Positions 23,839 through 35,674 are shown, counted from the stretch's first letter. The stretch: DNA of 64,000 bases from Hemileia vastatrix (GCA_030280995.1 JASXTE010000017.1:13568498-13632497); one strand, 5' to 3'. Numbers and translations: made by a program. The notes: generated from the sequence alone by a model not told the origin.

Positions 23839-24759
23839 TACACCCACCATGGGGAAACATTCTAAAATAAGCAACAGGCACTTATTTAGTTTCCTAATTT
23901 CATTATTAGTGCATTGAACTCATTATATGCACTAATTTCATTAATAACCTCAAGATTGGCACCTATAACTCACTACCACACTTAAATTTACCTATGTGGT
24001 CAAGGATTTACCTGTGCAAGTGCCTACCAAGAGACTACATTCAGCTACCCCACATTTCATGTCTTATTCTGTGTTTCTCAATGGTTTCTCAGTCAATATT
24101 GGTCATATTTGGATAGGGATTCCACATATTAATTTAGAATAATTAGCCCTTCATTTTTACTGTTGATCCCTCTTAATTATGTGTTATATTTAGTACTTTT
24201 CTTCCTTATTTAGTCTTTTATTTTAGAAATTACACACATGTACTCTCATTTTGGTCATTACTCTTTTTCTGATGGATCAACACTTGTTATTTATGTACTT
24301 TGGTGTGTGATAGGATTCTAATTTTGTTACTGGTTGATCCTTAGGTTGATGGGGATGAGTAACTGCTAATTTAAGCCATCATTGGCCGTGTAGAGGATTG
24401 GTAAATCAAGGGGGAACATTGGGGAATTAATGGGTATAAAAGAAGGAGGTTTTTGGGAATATATTCTACATTCTTTATCATTACAATTAAAACATATACC
24501 CATTACAGTTAAAAATACATTTTATTAGTACTATTAAAAGTCTTAGGATTTTGTGTGAATTATTATCTCTATTTTTCTACCAACTATAAGTTGTAAACCA
24601 TTTATCATTAGTGAGATTAAATTACTGAGACCCTTATATTTAGTTATATTTTAATACTTATTGGATTTGTACTGCAGTATTCTTATAGGACCACTAAAAT
24701 CTTCTAGACAACTGACTAATCAAGCTATTCACATATCTGTACTTGAACTCAGCCTGACA
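23839..24759 (-). mobile_element. Family A repeat, 5' part in reverse (outer right end)
   Basis: Its reverse complement matches the first 0.9 kb of A copies (compare 32721-33620) and ends with GCCTGACA at 24759. The break at 23839 is exactly where the B LTR ends. The remainder of this A copy is represented only by the 50 bp at 9213-9262. Confidence 0.85.
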
Positions 24760-24786
24760 ATTTTTTAGACAAAAGAATAGGGTACT

Positions 24787-24994
24787 GCCAAAAATCAATT
24801 AGCACCTGCTAGCAGGTGCTTATCCCTATATTCAGTTTTGATTTAAGATTAAATTTGATTTGATGTTGCGTGAGCTAGTGTGCTCATTGTTCAGTGCGCA
24901 GTCTTTCCAGAAGAATTAAAGCTGAGCTGAAATTGAGTAAAGTCAAAGATAGGGATTGGCACCTGCTATCAGGTGTCCATGTTTTTTTTTCTGG
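24787..24994 (-). mobile_element. MITE E1 with terminal palindromes
   Basis: A segment of about 208 bp that is the reverse complement of 25501-25710. Near each end sits a palindrome built on CACCTGCTAGCAGGTG (24801-24820 perfect; about 24959-24978 imperfect). The ends read CCAAAAATCAA and TTTTTTTTTCTGG. Confidence 0.75.
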
Positions 24995-25110
24995 TGGGGG
25001 TCATGTTGAAATGTGATAATAGCGCAGCGGTAGACATTGGACATGATAAACCATTGAGCAAAGATACTAGGCACGCGACAAGGGATTTTTATTTCTTAAA
25101 TCAATTAATA

Positions 25111-25309
25111 AGGGGTATCAAAGTTAGAAATTTGTAATTATTTAAGAGGTATCTCACAACACAAAAAGAAAGCCCCAAACTGGACATTAATTCTCAGCAA
25201 AAAGGTGTTTTTGGGGCACAATATGCTATATTTTAAAAAAATAATCATGGTTGATTTGGTGGATAAAAGAGGTATTTTGAAATGGAAGATTTCTAACTTT
25301 GATACCCTC
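25111..25309. mobile_element. Small TIR element (199 bp MITE) inside copia-2 RNase H
   Basis: Ends AGGGGTATCAAAGTTAGAAA and the inverse CTAACTTTGATACCCTC form terminal inverted repeats of about 19 matching bases, flanked by TAATA on both sides (25106-25110 and 25310-25314). The termini resemble the GGGGGTATCAA ends of the large elements at 42216, 54242 and 59800, so it is probably a non-autonomous relative. Confidence 0.85.
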
Positions 25310-25500
25310 TAATATATGGAAAAAAAAATTAATGTGGATCCCAGGTAACAAACTAATTGCAGATTGCATGACTAAATGTTTAAACACTGTAGTAGTATCA
25401 AAAGTGATGGATGCATTGGGGCTAGTCATTTAATTTTTCTTATTTTATATATTTTTCTTCTTCTCTCTTTCTTTATTTCCTTTCTTTTATCAATTATACT

Positions 25501-25710
25501 CCGGAAAAAAAAACATTGACACCTGATAGCAGGTGCTAATCCCTATCTTTGACTTAACTCAATTTCAGCTCAGCTGTAATTCTTCAGGAAAGACTGCGCG
25601 CTGAACAATGAGCACACTAGCTCGCGCAACATCAAATCAAATTTACTCTTAAATCAAAACTGAATATAAGGATAGGCACCTGCTAGCAGGTGCCACTTGA
25701 TTTTTTGCGG
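25501..25710 (+). mobile_element. MITE E2 with terminal palindromes
   Basis: About 210 bp, ends CCGGAAAAAAAAAC and GATTTTTTGCGG. Palindromes near the ends: 25518-25536 (one mismatch) and 25675-25694 (GGCACCTGCTAGCAGGTGCC, perfect). It is inverted relative to E1, so the pair can form a stem of about 200 bp around the RNase H scrap. Confidence 0.75.
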
Positions 25711-25775
25711 TGATACATTCACATTTTTTTATCTTTATACACTATATACACGGTTATACGGTCATCATTGTGACG

Positions 25776-25790
25776 GGGGGGAAGGGGGGG
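25776..25790 (+). promoter_or_regulatory. copia-2 polypurine tract
   Basis: GGGGGGGAAGGGGGG-type run immediately before the LTR-like sequence that begins TGCTATGACATATG. Confidence 0.7.
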
Positions 25791-25930
25791 TGCTATGACA
25801 TATGAGTAGTGATAGGGCTAAACTAAGTCAGGCACAATGCCGCCCGCATGTATATAGTATGGGTACTGCACCCATTCGGTCTCCATCCATTCCGGAGTAG
25901 AGACTGACAAGACTGACCTGGTCTGTACCG
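25791..25930 (+). mobile_element. copia-2 3' LTR
   Basis: It matches the 5' LTR at 7012-7159 (about 140 bp). Placed after RNase H and a purine tract, it closes the copia-2 element that starts at 7012. The following GGTTGCGGT resembles a decayed primer site, so the border could also be read differently. Confidence 0.7.
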
Positions 25931-28900
25931 GGTTGCGGTATTATACAAGGAAGAATGAGTAGAATATCACATAACATTTATATCGGATGCGAGCAAAATG
26001 CATGATCTTTTGAGCGCATAAGGGTAGATCGGAAAAAATTTGTATTGCAGGTTGTGCCCGTATCAAAAGTAGGTTGTGGACGTTTAACCTGCCAATAAAA
26101 AATATAAATCAAAATATAAAGACTGAGCGGCCCGGCCAGAAGCACCAAAACTCAAAAATATTTTTTTTGTGTTCTATTCAATTTTATACAGCATAAAACT
26201 CTCATTTTCTTGTGACCTTTCATGGTACCCACAAGATCAGCACCAAATTTTGCGACTTTATCAGACTCGGACTCTAGAACGGTATTATTCCCGAAACTCT
26301 TCCTCCGCTAAATCTGAAGGGATGTCTTAACCACCGCATTCTCCGTCCCCATTTTTAAAAAAAAAAAAATCACGAAGAATCATTTTTCTCTTCATCATAT
26401 CTACGTACTTCCCCTATCGTCGACGAAATCTTGTGGTGAATCGTACCTCAAATCGAAGGAGCAGCTCAAAAAGTGCCTCAGCCACTTATTATTTTAGCGA
26501 CAGATAACTCAAATATTTTAGTGGTTAATGAAACTCATATTTTTGGGGAGTACAATCTCTTAAAGGCTGAATTTCAAACTACAAAGTAATACTTTTTTAA
26601 TTACACATTTATCAAATATATCCTGCTATTGTTATTAACTCATTACTGCCCATTATCCTCTTATACGCTACACATTTTAAAATTGAAATTTTTTATATGT
26701 GTGTGAGTGCTATTCTTGGTTGCTGGACTCATCAATTGGCCAAAAATAGGATTTGACTGTTAAGGTTTGTGGTTATTTTCAATATCTCCTCCGGTATTCA
26801 ATTTTATTCATCTTGAACTCATTTGGTCGTTGCACCATTTTAATTAATATAAACACATTAAGTTTAGTATCATGTCTCATATTTTGATTTTGGAAAAATA
26901 GAGGTCAGTGATCATCTACTTTGAATCTTCAGACGAAAAAAAATTATAAATTCACGTAGAGTAATAAGCTGCTTAGTTAGAAAACTTATCATCCAATAAT
27001 CCCCACACGCTAACAACTCCGCCCCTCTTTTGCCCCAGACAACTAATTTATCATGTATCGATTCATTTTGAAAATGATTTCACCTTGATGACGCAAAGGC
27101 ATCTTTGGCCTTCGTGGCAATGAGATTACAAATACTGTAGCAAATATTACTCATCCCTGCGTCTCAATCCTACAGCTTTGCGCTTTTCTTAATATTATTT
27201 TTTCCTTGTCATAGTCAGAATTTGTAACCAGCAAGCAAATACATCTCAACCAACACACGTTCAACGATGCCATAGTCTTCGAGGTTGAATCATGGGAGGA
27301 GTAATATAAACTATTGACCAAATGAACTTGTGATGTCCATACTCATGAAGGCCTTTTTACCACTGGAGACCACATGTGTGAATAAAGATGCTAAAAATTC
27401 TATCAAATAAATATGCAAATATGTATACGAACACCTGGCACCTTCCAGGTTGTTCATATTTAGCTTGTATCTCTCAATAAGGATGAGCAGAAATATGCGG
27501 ATAAATATTTGTTTGCTTGACAGAGCCACTCCATTAAAAGGCATTAACTTGATTTGTTTCATATCCGATCTATTAGGATCATACAGCTTGTTTGAAAAAG
27601 CCTGTGGCTTTCCTGCCTCTCATCCCCCGCCAAAAGCTTCCGTCAGCTGACTTCAACTCATCCTTTTTGAGGGTAAGGCATACGAGAAACCCACAAGATT
27701 TTTTGAAATAGTTGTGTGGAATCTTTAACAGTTCTGAGGCATATATAATGGGACTTTAAGAATACACATTGAGTTTACATTGTTAACATATATATCTTGA
27801 ATGATGCGAAATCTATGAAGCCTTTTTTTGAAATAGCTGAACAGTGCCCTAGACCTGAAACCGACACTTTTGCAAAGACCGCTGTGTAAATGTTTCTTAA
27901 ATTCGATTCAGCTTTGGTTGCGGGTTGAAAATCTCAAGTAAAGCAATTTAGTCACAGGATGTTTGACCGATGTTTTACAATTCAGGTAACTCAACTGTTG
28001 TTGGCAGACTTCAAGAAGGGACCTATTTATCATACAAACCATCATTTAGAGCAGCGAGAACATTTGCAAGCTGAGATGATTCTTGAGGAAAAACATTACC
28101 GTTAAAATACAAATTACAGTTTGTTAAATGTTTAGTGAGTTATACCTCTTGGCAACGTCTGTCTGATACATATGGGATGTGTACGCTCCTAGCGACCAAG
28201 TGATGAAATTGTAAGTGATAGTAAAAGTAACTGGCAAAGGAATGTGTTTGATTCCCATGAGCTGAAGGTGCGTTCTTACACGGAAAACAAAATAGATTAC
28301 ATAAATTGAGATTAAAATGTAGGAAATAAAGCATGAAGTAGTATTTATGTATACTTTGACAGGCAACATACTTGCTCACGGAGTTAAATCAATGGAAAGT
28401 TGAGGACAGATGTGGTTACCGGCGAAACCATTTTTGAATCTATAAGGCGAATGACTATCCTAATTATAAATTAATATCCACAATTGGGCGGAAAGATGTG
28501 GAATTATATACGCAGGATTTACCAAAGGTGTTGTTATTGCTGGTTCACCACTCAACAAAGAGCAGAGAGCACATAATTTCAAAAACAGGTAAATGTAAAG
28601 CTATTTCACAGCATTGGTAGCAAAAAGTCTCAATTGAAGACGATTTAAAATGCTTTCTTCAAGAAAAAATAGAAGATCATGGAAAAAACACCGCTAGAAA
28701 TATAATGCCTTTACAAAGATAATATCCAGATATTCTTACCCTGCTTATGACCGAAAATGGGCTGATGGTGCATGACGAACAGTCCTGAGTAGTTTATTAA
28801 AGTTTCAAGTAATCATGATTACTGAATCGACTGCAAGTCCTACCGTATGTATGTACCTTCTATATTTTTCCTCATTGCGCATACGTCAGTAACACATCTA

Positions 28901-29147
28901 GTTTCATCTTTAGTTGAAAAGGAATTATTTTAGAGCATAAACTTGCACATGGGCTGCCGCCACTTGTATATTTGATAGGGGCTTATTTAAAGAGCCCAGC
29001 ACTCCCAGCAAGTTCTTCTCAGCCCAAAAAATCTTTTATCTTTCTTGTCCTTTTTTGAGCCTACTACAGCACGTTATTTTATTCAACATCAACGAGCACC
29101 AATTTTTCTGTCCTTTTTTTGTTTGTGATCTCAGGAGTATAGCTATC
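25931..29147. other. Low-repeat intergenic region upstream of the permease
   Basis: I see no coding frame with a known motif, no RNA gene and no copy of the window's repeats here. Base composition is less AT-skewed than in the flanking transposon deserts. A T-rich leader (29031-29120) and a TATA-like TTATTTAAA near 28983-28991 precede the permease start and may belong to its promoter. Confidence 0.5.
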
Positions 29148-31431
29148 ATGCTATTTCTACTCAGTTCCTGGAGCAAAAAGTCAAAATGTTTATCAGCTAT
29201 CCTTAAAGGTACTAAGGATGCTGGCCTTGAAAAATCATCCTCACCAAGACCCAATGATTTTTCTGGTTTGCGAAATTCTCCTTGCTCGTTTAATGGCCCA
29301 AGCAACGCGAAGAATTCCCTTCCTCCCGCCGCTGTCCCATTTCACGAAGAGACTCAAACCCGCTTGGCCTTGCTAGGCTATCAACCTGTTCTTCATCGTG
29401 ATTGGGATTTTATCTCATCGCTGTCGCTGTCGCTACTGAATTTGGGCACTGTCACTGCTTCCTTTGGCAATCTACCTTACGGATTGACAACTGGAGGACC
29501 CATTGTTTTTACACTGGGCTACGTTCTTACTTCATTATGCATGATAGTTCTCAGTTGTGTTCTCGCCGAATTTTCCTCAGCTTATCCAGTCGCCGGCTCA
29601 ATGTTTAGTTGGACATTCAAGCTGAGTAGAGCCAGTCCAAAATTCAAAAACTGGGCTAGGTGTATTTCATGGATGACCGGGATTGTCATGCTTTTCACCC
29701 ATATTATATCACAAATTGTGGCAACATGGCAAATTGGTGCGTAGACTAACCCTTTTCTTTCATTATAGCTTATTTATCTTCAACTGATTGTATCCAATAT
29801 CTACACCCTTGATGCGATATATATTGACTTGACATTAAAAACCTGACCCTCACCTTTTTTAGTGAATGCCTTTAATGAATTACTAGTCTACGCAGAGGTC
29901 CAAAAACCTATGTCGCAAGGCTGGCAGATATACCTGTGCTCAGCAGCTTTTCTTCTCGGTTGCGGGGTCATTGCTTGCCTTAACCTTATGCGTTCGCCTC
30001 AAACCTGGAAAGTGATTGGCGCATTTTCAATTGCTCTTTACATTACCATTTGTGTAGTGTTGCTTGCCGGTGGTTCAGCTAGTCGGAGCAGTATTTCCAA
30101 GCTTGATGATTTCGCACCCTCCCCTCGTCGTCCAGGAAAAATTTATCAATTTATATTAGGTTGTGCTTATTGCAACGTAGCGTTCAGTTCAGAGTGTTCT
30201 GTCCACCTTGCAGAAGAAACAATCAACCCGAATATTAATGTTCCACAATCAGTTTTTCTTTCTACCACCATAGGCTACCTTTTGGGTTTAATTATTAATA
30301 TTGTAATTTTGATTGTCAGTCGCATTTTCAATTAACCAATTTACTATAGTCATTGATAATGTACCCATGTTTTTATATTTACAAATTATTTTGAAAAAAG
30401 GCTTTACCTATGCCTCCGAATTACAAGCTTTCTTGGACTAGCGCAAAGTTGGTGTCTTATCATTGTGGATATTCTACCACCGTGGTTGTGCTAGTTGTGC
30501 ACTTGCTACTTTCAACTATCCAGGAAATCGCACAACTTATTGTAGCAAGTAGGTTAACATGGGCATTAGCGCGTGAAAAAGCTTTGCCACTATCACATAT
30601 TTGGGCCAGAGTTAGTGGAAAGACTAGAATCCCTCGTATGGCGACTGTTTTTGTGGTTTTGTTTAGTATTGGAATTGGTGCAGTAACAGCTGGCCCAAAT
30701 ATAATGCTGCTATCGGTTGTCCTAAACTCTTACACATTGCTAGCATCCGTAGGTTATTTTGATCTTGCTTTAGGTGATGACAGGGATCATGGTTGTTCAG
30801 TCATATGTTTCGGAGCTCATTTTATTCTAATACTTTTTGACAAATATACAGGTTGTTTATCTTGTTCCAATTGGGATATATCTAACTTGTGACTCGGATG
30901 TTCTGAGGTCTGATGGACGATGTGCGTGGACGCTGCGGAAGTTCAGCAAACCATTCGCTTGGTTGAGCTTTTTCATTGTCATAGTTTTATCAATCGTTGT
31001 GTCGCTTCCTAGGTGGCTTCCAATAACAAAGAGTTGCGTTAGGTTTTTTAAATTAGTGCAAAAGTTTGCTTATCTAACCTTATAACTTCGTTTTAAATTT
31101 TCTAGGGTCTTGGTCATGGTCTCCATCTGTTTTTGTGGCGCTGCTATTACTTGTTGGACTTTGGTGGGTTCTTTCAGCAAGTACTCATTATGCTGGACCT
31201 ATACAATCAATTACATGCTGGACAACCGGACAACCACTACGTCTCCCTAAGCACAACAATGATCCCCCCCAGCATGGAAATCATAAATTTTCATCTACAG
31301 AAAATCCGTTAGGCTCATCAGTAACCTATGACACAAGTCTTCCAACTCATAATCTTGGTGGTGACAAGACTAAGACAATTTTATCAACAGACGCAACGTC
31401 ATCTGGTTTACGTACCTCTGAAATGCGTTAA
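29148..31431 (+). CDS. APC-superfamily amino-acid/GABA/choline-type permease, five exons
   Basis: Exons 29148-29736, 29863-30314, 30401-30748, 30852-31032 and 31106-31431 join to an open frame of 631 codons; all four introns (126, 86, 103, 73 bp) have GT-AG ends and fitting phases (1, 0, 0, 1). The product is a multi-spanning membrane transporter of the fungal amino-acid/GABA/choline permease group. An N-terminal motif TRLALLGYQ...RDW (residues about 65-80) leads into the first helix. The family hallmarks HLAEETINPN (about residue 313) and SRLTWALARE (about 396) are present, as is a C-terminal SDGRCAW...LPRWLPIT block. Length is slightly above the usual 500-580 because of a 70-residue hydrophilic N-terminus and a Ser/Thr-rich tail. 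The start is the first ATG in frame after a T-rich leader. Substrate cannot be told from sequence. It is the only clear host gene here and shows no damage. Confidence 0.9.
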
Positions 31432-32404
31432 TGGCAATTCACAATGTTTTCCTCATCATCTTATTCTAAGTGATGCATTGCCGATTTCGACTTTCATTTC
31501 ATTATCATGTCCAAAAAGCTTGATTGATTCCCTTTAAATGTAAAATATCCACCTGTTTTTTTTCTTCATTTATACTTCTATGTTCATGGAGTGTTGTGTT
31601 CCTTAAAGTGATGGAAATAGGGCATTAAAATATTAGTGTTCTCTTTGGAGCATAAGTTCATCAAAATGATTTATTTTTAAAGTTTATTTTTGTAATTGGT
31701 GTTACTATATTCGTAGACATAAAAAAGGATATTTGACGCAGATTAATTTATGTTACAAAGAGTTAATTTAAATTAATTATTTTTCTTTTCTTTTTGTAAG
31801 CAGTGAAATAAAAAGAGCGGAATTTATTTAAGATGGAAATATAAAATACTACAAAAATGCAGATGGCACCTGTCAACTAGTCCTTATCTGTTAATTTCCC
31901 TGTAACTCCAATGTGTCCTCAACTGTGACTCAATTTAACACCAAAAAAAAAACTTCGAGTTTTAAGAACTCCTCACCCATTTCTTGCACCAGCATGAAGA
32001 TGTTAAGCTATTATTTAATATCTTTCATTTCATTCAAAAACGAAACAATGGCATAATTTCTTAATTTTTCACCGAAAAATAAAAATAAATTTGTGACAAT
32101 CAATTTTGCCGATCAATTATGATGGTTGGGACGAGCGATTCAAGGGTAAATCACATTGGGACTGGGGGGGGGGGGGGGGGGGAACCCTAATAGACCACTG
32201 CAACCAAACGGAAAAAGATGCGAAAATGGCATAAAATTTTAAAAATTTTCGCATTACTCGACACTTTTCTAGATAGGACCATGCAAACATACAGGTCCAG
32301 CCCACAATTGCCCATATCACCATATAACAAGTAAGATATCCCTGATGGTGATAGTTTAGGGAGGGAAATAAGGTCAGAAAAATAAATGTTGTGGTATATC
32401 AACA
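31432..32404. other. Downstream intergenic region with a 19-nt G run
   Basis: No gene recognised. A homopolymer of about 19 G at 32164-32182 is the most unusual point. The rest is AT-rich 3' flank of the permease. Confidence 0.6.
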
Positions 32405-32720
32405 TGAATAGTGCCTTTCAGCAGGTTATTTGTTGTTGTTTTGGTAGTTGGGTGAATTTTGGGGGTGTTAAGTATACTCAAATTGGGTATTTTATGCTAT
32501 TTTCTGTATTCCTGGGCTGAATATTGGAGCCCTGGTGATATAACTATTACCATAGAATAGCCCTGGGTTTTCTCTTAATTTCATGTGTTGATGATATTTT
32601 AGTGAATCTGGGTTTTAAGGGCTCTTTTGGGCATTTTCAATTTTCACTATAACTGTTAATTTTTGTTTATGTTTTTTGAGCTAAAATTTAGTGTTACGGT
32701 TAAGCAATTAGTACCATTTG
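32405..32720 (+). mobile_element. Diverged fragment of a C-family LTR
   Basis: It follows 61380-61690 with many differences; shared phrases include ATAGCCCTGG, GGTTAAGNNNTTAGTACCATTTG and TTTTAAGGG. It is cut at 32721 by repeat A3. It is clearly older than the C LTRs at 13837 and 61364. Confidence 0.65.
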
Positions 32721-33629
32721 TGTCAGACTGAGTTCAACTGCACAGACGTGTATAATTTGATTAGTCAGTTTTCTGGAAGATATTAATGGTCCTATATGAA
32801 TAATGTAGTACCAATCCAATAATTAAAATATAACTCAATATAAGGGTCTCAGTAATTGAATCTCACTAATGATAAATATGCTACAATTTATAGTTGGTAG
32901 AAAAATAGAGATAATAATTCAAACACTATTCAAAGATATTTAAGAGTACTAATGAAATGTATTGTAATTGTATTGTTTATATGTTTTAATTGTAATGATA
33001 AAGAATATAGAAAATAAGACAAAAAACCACCTCCTTTTATACCTAATAACTCCCCAATGTTCTCCCCTAGATAATCAATCCTATACACAGCCAATAATGC
33101 CTCAATCTAGCTATTACACATGCCCATCAACCTAAGGAGTAACCAATAACACAAATAAAGTAATATCACATGCCAAAATCCTGAAATAATAGGGATAATC
33201 CATCAAAATAACGGAATAGACCAAAAAGAGAGTATACACATGTAATACCTTAAAATAAAAGACTATAAATGTAAAGAATAGCACTAAATATAACACATAT
33301 TTAAGGAGGATCGGCAGTAGAAGTGAAAGAGCTAATTATTCAGATTAATACGTTAAATCCCCATCCAAATATGACCAATATTGATTGAGAAGCCATTGAG
33401 AAACCCAAGATAAGACAGGAAATGTGGAAAAGCTGAATGAAGTCTCTTGGCAGGCACTTGAACATGTAAATCCTTGACTAAATAGGCAATTTTAAGTGTG
33501 GTAGTGAATTATAGGTGCCAATCTTGAGGTTATTAATGAAATTAGTGCATATAATGAGGTCAATGCACTAATAATGAAATTAGGACACCAAATAAGTGCC
33601 TGCCACTTATTTTAGAGTGTGTCCCCATA

Positions 33630-34410
33630 TGTCACGCGCCACATGACACTCAAGGCAAAAGCAGCTCATTAAATCAATAATACAGACGTCTAAATCCATA
33701 CTCGAAGCGCAGAAAACAATTCTACATAGCAACTGTGACTTTCCTTTGTGTACTCACTATTCAACTGCGCTAGTCTAAACTTTAAATCTAAATTAGTCAA
33801 TCTCTCAATAGTGTGTTTAGTCTTTTCTTTGATAAGCGACACACAGTGCAATAATTAGTGTAATATTCCACTAAAAGGTTTATTAAGTATCTGTGGGTTA
33901 TTAACAGGGGTAGTGAGCATGGACAGGATGGTTAGTGAGGAGGGTCCAGGTGTAACAGGTGTATTTTTTGTAGGTCTGTGGAGTGCGGAATGATGGATGG
34001 ATATGAGGTCAATGTGAGGAGGGGTAATGGATATAAAAGGGGTTGGATTGTGGTTCAATATTTTTTTAGAATTAAATTATAAAACGTATATATAGTTAAT
34101 AGTGGTAAAGCTTTAGGTTAAATCATTATTATTGTACATTCCCTTATTTTTCTCAGTAATCATTTCTAAATCTTAAATCTTTTATTATTGAGTTTCCAAC
34201 CCTTTGTGAGATCTTAAGAATATTAATATTACCTTTAAATTATATGAGAATTCTTATTGAAAATATCTTGAAGCAGTAGCTCTTCCTTTGAGTCATCTTC
34301 GAATCACTTCCACGAACATTTCCTCTGTGCTTCAAAGAAGTTTCTAAACTCCTCCCTCCATCTCACTTCAAGGAACACCCTTTACCTTGTGCGTAGGTCG
34401 TCCGGTGACA
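33630..34410 (+). mobile_element. B 5' LTR
   Basis: TGTCAC...GGTGACA, 781 bp. Compared with the 3' LTR it lacks 29 bp next to GTTAGTG (at 33931) but retains the TATA box that the 3' LTR has lost. Confidence 0.95.
34032..34038 (+). promoter_or_regulatory. TATA box of the B 5' LTR
   Basis: TATAAAA, 36 nt before AGAATTAAATTATA, the likely 5' end of the genomic RNA. Also present in LTR copy 2 (about 16604) but deleted in the 3' LTR. Confidence 0.65.
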
Positions 34411-34425
34411 GTATAATTCAATTCT
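34411..34425 (+). promoter_or_regulatory. B primer binding site, candidate self-priming type
   Basis: GTATAATTCAATTCT directly follows the LTR. Its reverse complement AGAATTGAATTATAC matches 34068-34082 (AGAATTAAATTATAA) at 13 of 15 positions. That matching segment lies where transcription should start. No plausible tRNA 3' end match was seen. Tf1 and sushi-type elements are known to prime with the folded-back 5' end of their own RNA. Confidence 0.6.
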
Positions 34426-34487
34426 CCATAGTTCTCATTCTTTGCACTAATACGTCTTTTTTTTCAAGTGTCTCTAAAATTTTTAAA

Positions 34488-35660
34488 ATGGCACCTGTTC
34501 AATGCACTCCTCCTATGGGCGCCACTACTAGGGCTTGCGCCAGAGGCAGGCAACAAGCCACATGGCCTGTTTCCTACACTCACTCCCTGGAACCTCTTGA
34601 CCTTAGGGAATGGGGACACTCAGTCATATATGTAGAAGACATCCCCCAGGATTTTGATGACTCTAGCAAGGAAGAAGAAGGAGAGAATACAATGCATGAG
34701 GCACCATCTGCCCCTGCTACTCACCCTTCTGGTCAACCTTTGGAACCTGGACCATCTAGTTCTCTGGAAGGATTCATGAGACTTTTCATCAAAACCCTTT
34801 CAAATCCAACATCTTTTGAGGGAACAAAATTCAAAACTCCTTCCATGAAATCTCCTGATAAATTTGATGGAGAACATCCAGAGAGATTGCACCCCTTATT
34901 GTAAACCTGCAAGCTCCTGTTCCATAATGACCCTCAAACCTTCAATAACGACCAATCAAAGGTTGTTTACGCTTCTTTATTCCTAGCCAGAAAAGCAGCA
35001 AGGTGGTTCAAACCTTATCTTCTCATTTTGTCTTCAACAAAAACCCATTTACTCATAAATAACTGGGAAAAGTTTGAAGACCAACTCTTTACGTTGTTTG
35101 GTGACCCTAATGAAACTGACAACACAAAAATTGAATTGGATTTCCTCTGCATGAGTGATAATGGTAAAGCCTCTGAATATATTTCAAGCTTCAGAGCACT
35201 TCAAACTTGAGTAGGTTGGAATGATGCTTCCCTCAAGTATCGATTCAAAAAGGGACTTACTTTGAGGATCCTGGATCAATTAAATCTTCATGGTCAGAAG
35301 ATGACTACTTTAACGGATTTAATGGATCAAACCCTCGAACTCGACAGCATTTACCAAGGACAACTACAACATTGTCAATATGCCAACAAATCTCAAGGCC
35401 TTAATTTTAAATCGGGACCTTCTTCACACCCACAGACAACTCAATCCAAACCTAATAAGGAAAAGGACAAACCTCGACCAAAAAGCTCAACCCCAGGCGA
35501 TATCAGTAAGGTACTGGATCCAAAAGGGGAACTTAAAGAAGCTGAGAGGAAGAGACAAGCAGATAATGGGTTATGTATGTATTGTGGAGGCAAGAAAAAG
35601 CTAGAAGATTGTGTAAAGTTGAAGGAAAGAGAAGGTACTAGTTCAAAGTCAAAAAACTAG
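34488..35660 (+). pseudogene. B gag, with stops
   Basis: ATG 34488 opens a Gag with an acidic Pro/Ser-rich N-terminus, then a retrotransposon capsid region (about 34840-35380; phrases KFDGEHPERL, FHNDP, WEKFEDQLFTLFGD and ASEYISSFR) and a basic linker. The zinc knuckle near 35575-35615 is damaged: C-M-Y-C-G-G-K-K-K-L-E-D-C lacks the His and is one residue short. In-frame stops are TAA 34902-34904 and TGA 35208-35210, both explained by C to T. Apart from those the frame is continuous to TAG 35658-35660. Confidence 0.85.
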
Positions 35661-35674
35661 TAGATAGTTTACTT

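Larger units (their letters stand above)
24760..25436 (+). pseudogene. copia-2 pol remnant (integrase scrap and RNase H end)
   Basis: The first bases after repeat A continue the copia-2 integrase frame broken at 9212. After MITE E1 the frame reads K-C-D-N-S-A-A-V-D (from about 25014) and then HATRDFYF, the copia RNase H region with its catalytic Asp. After a 199 bp MITE it resumes with WIPGNKLIADCMTK, the usual RNase H end, and stops at 25434-25436. Everything between integrase and RNase H is gone. The element continues to a purine tract and a copia-2 LTR. Confidence 0.75.

Noticed and set aside
26025..26036. AGATCGGAA-like word resembling a sequencing adapter
   Set aside because: Only 9 bases match and the following bases differ; chance match.
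27311..28379. Several short frames between copia-2 and the permease (27311-27562, 28124-28379)
   Set aside because: No motif, no supported splice partners, and overlapping frames of equal quality; not reported as genes.
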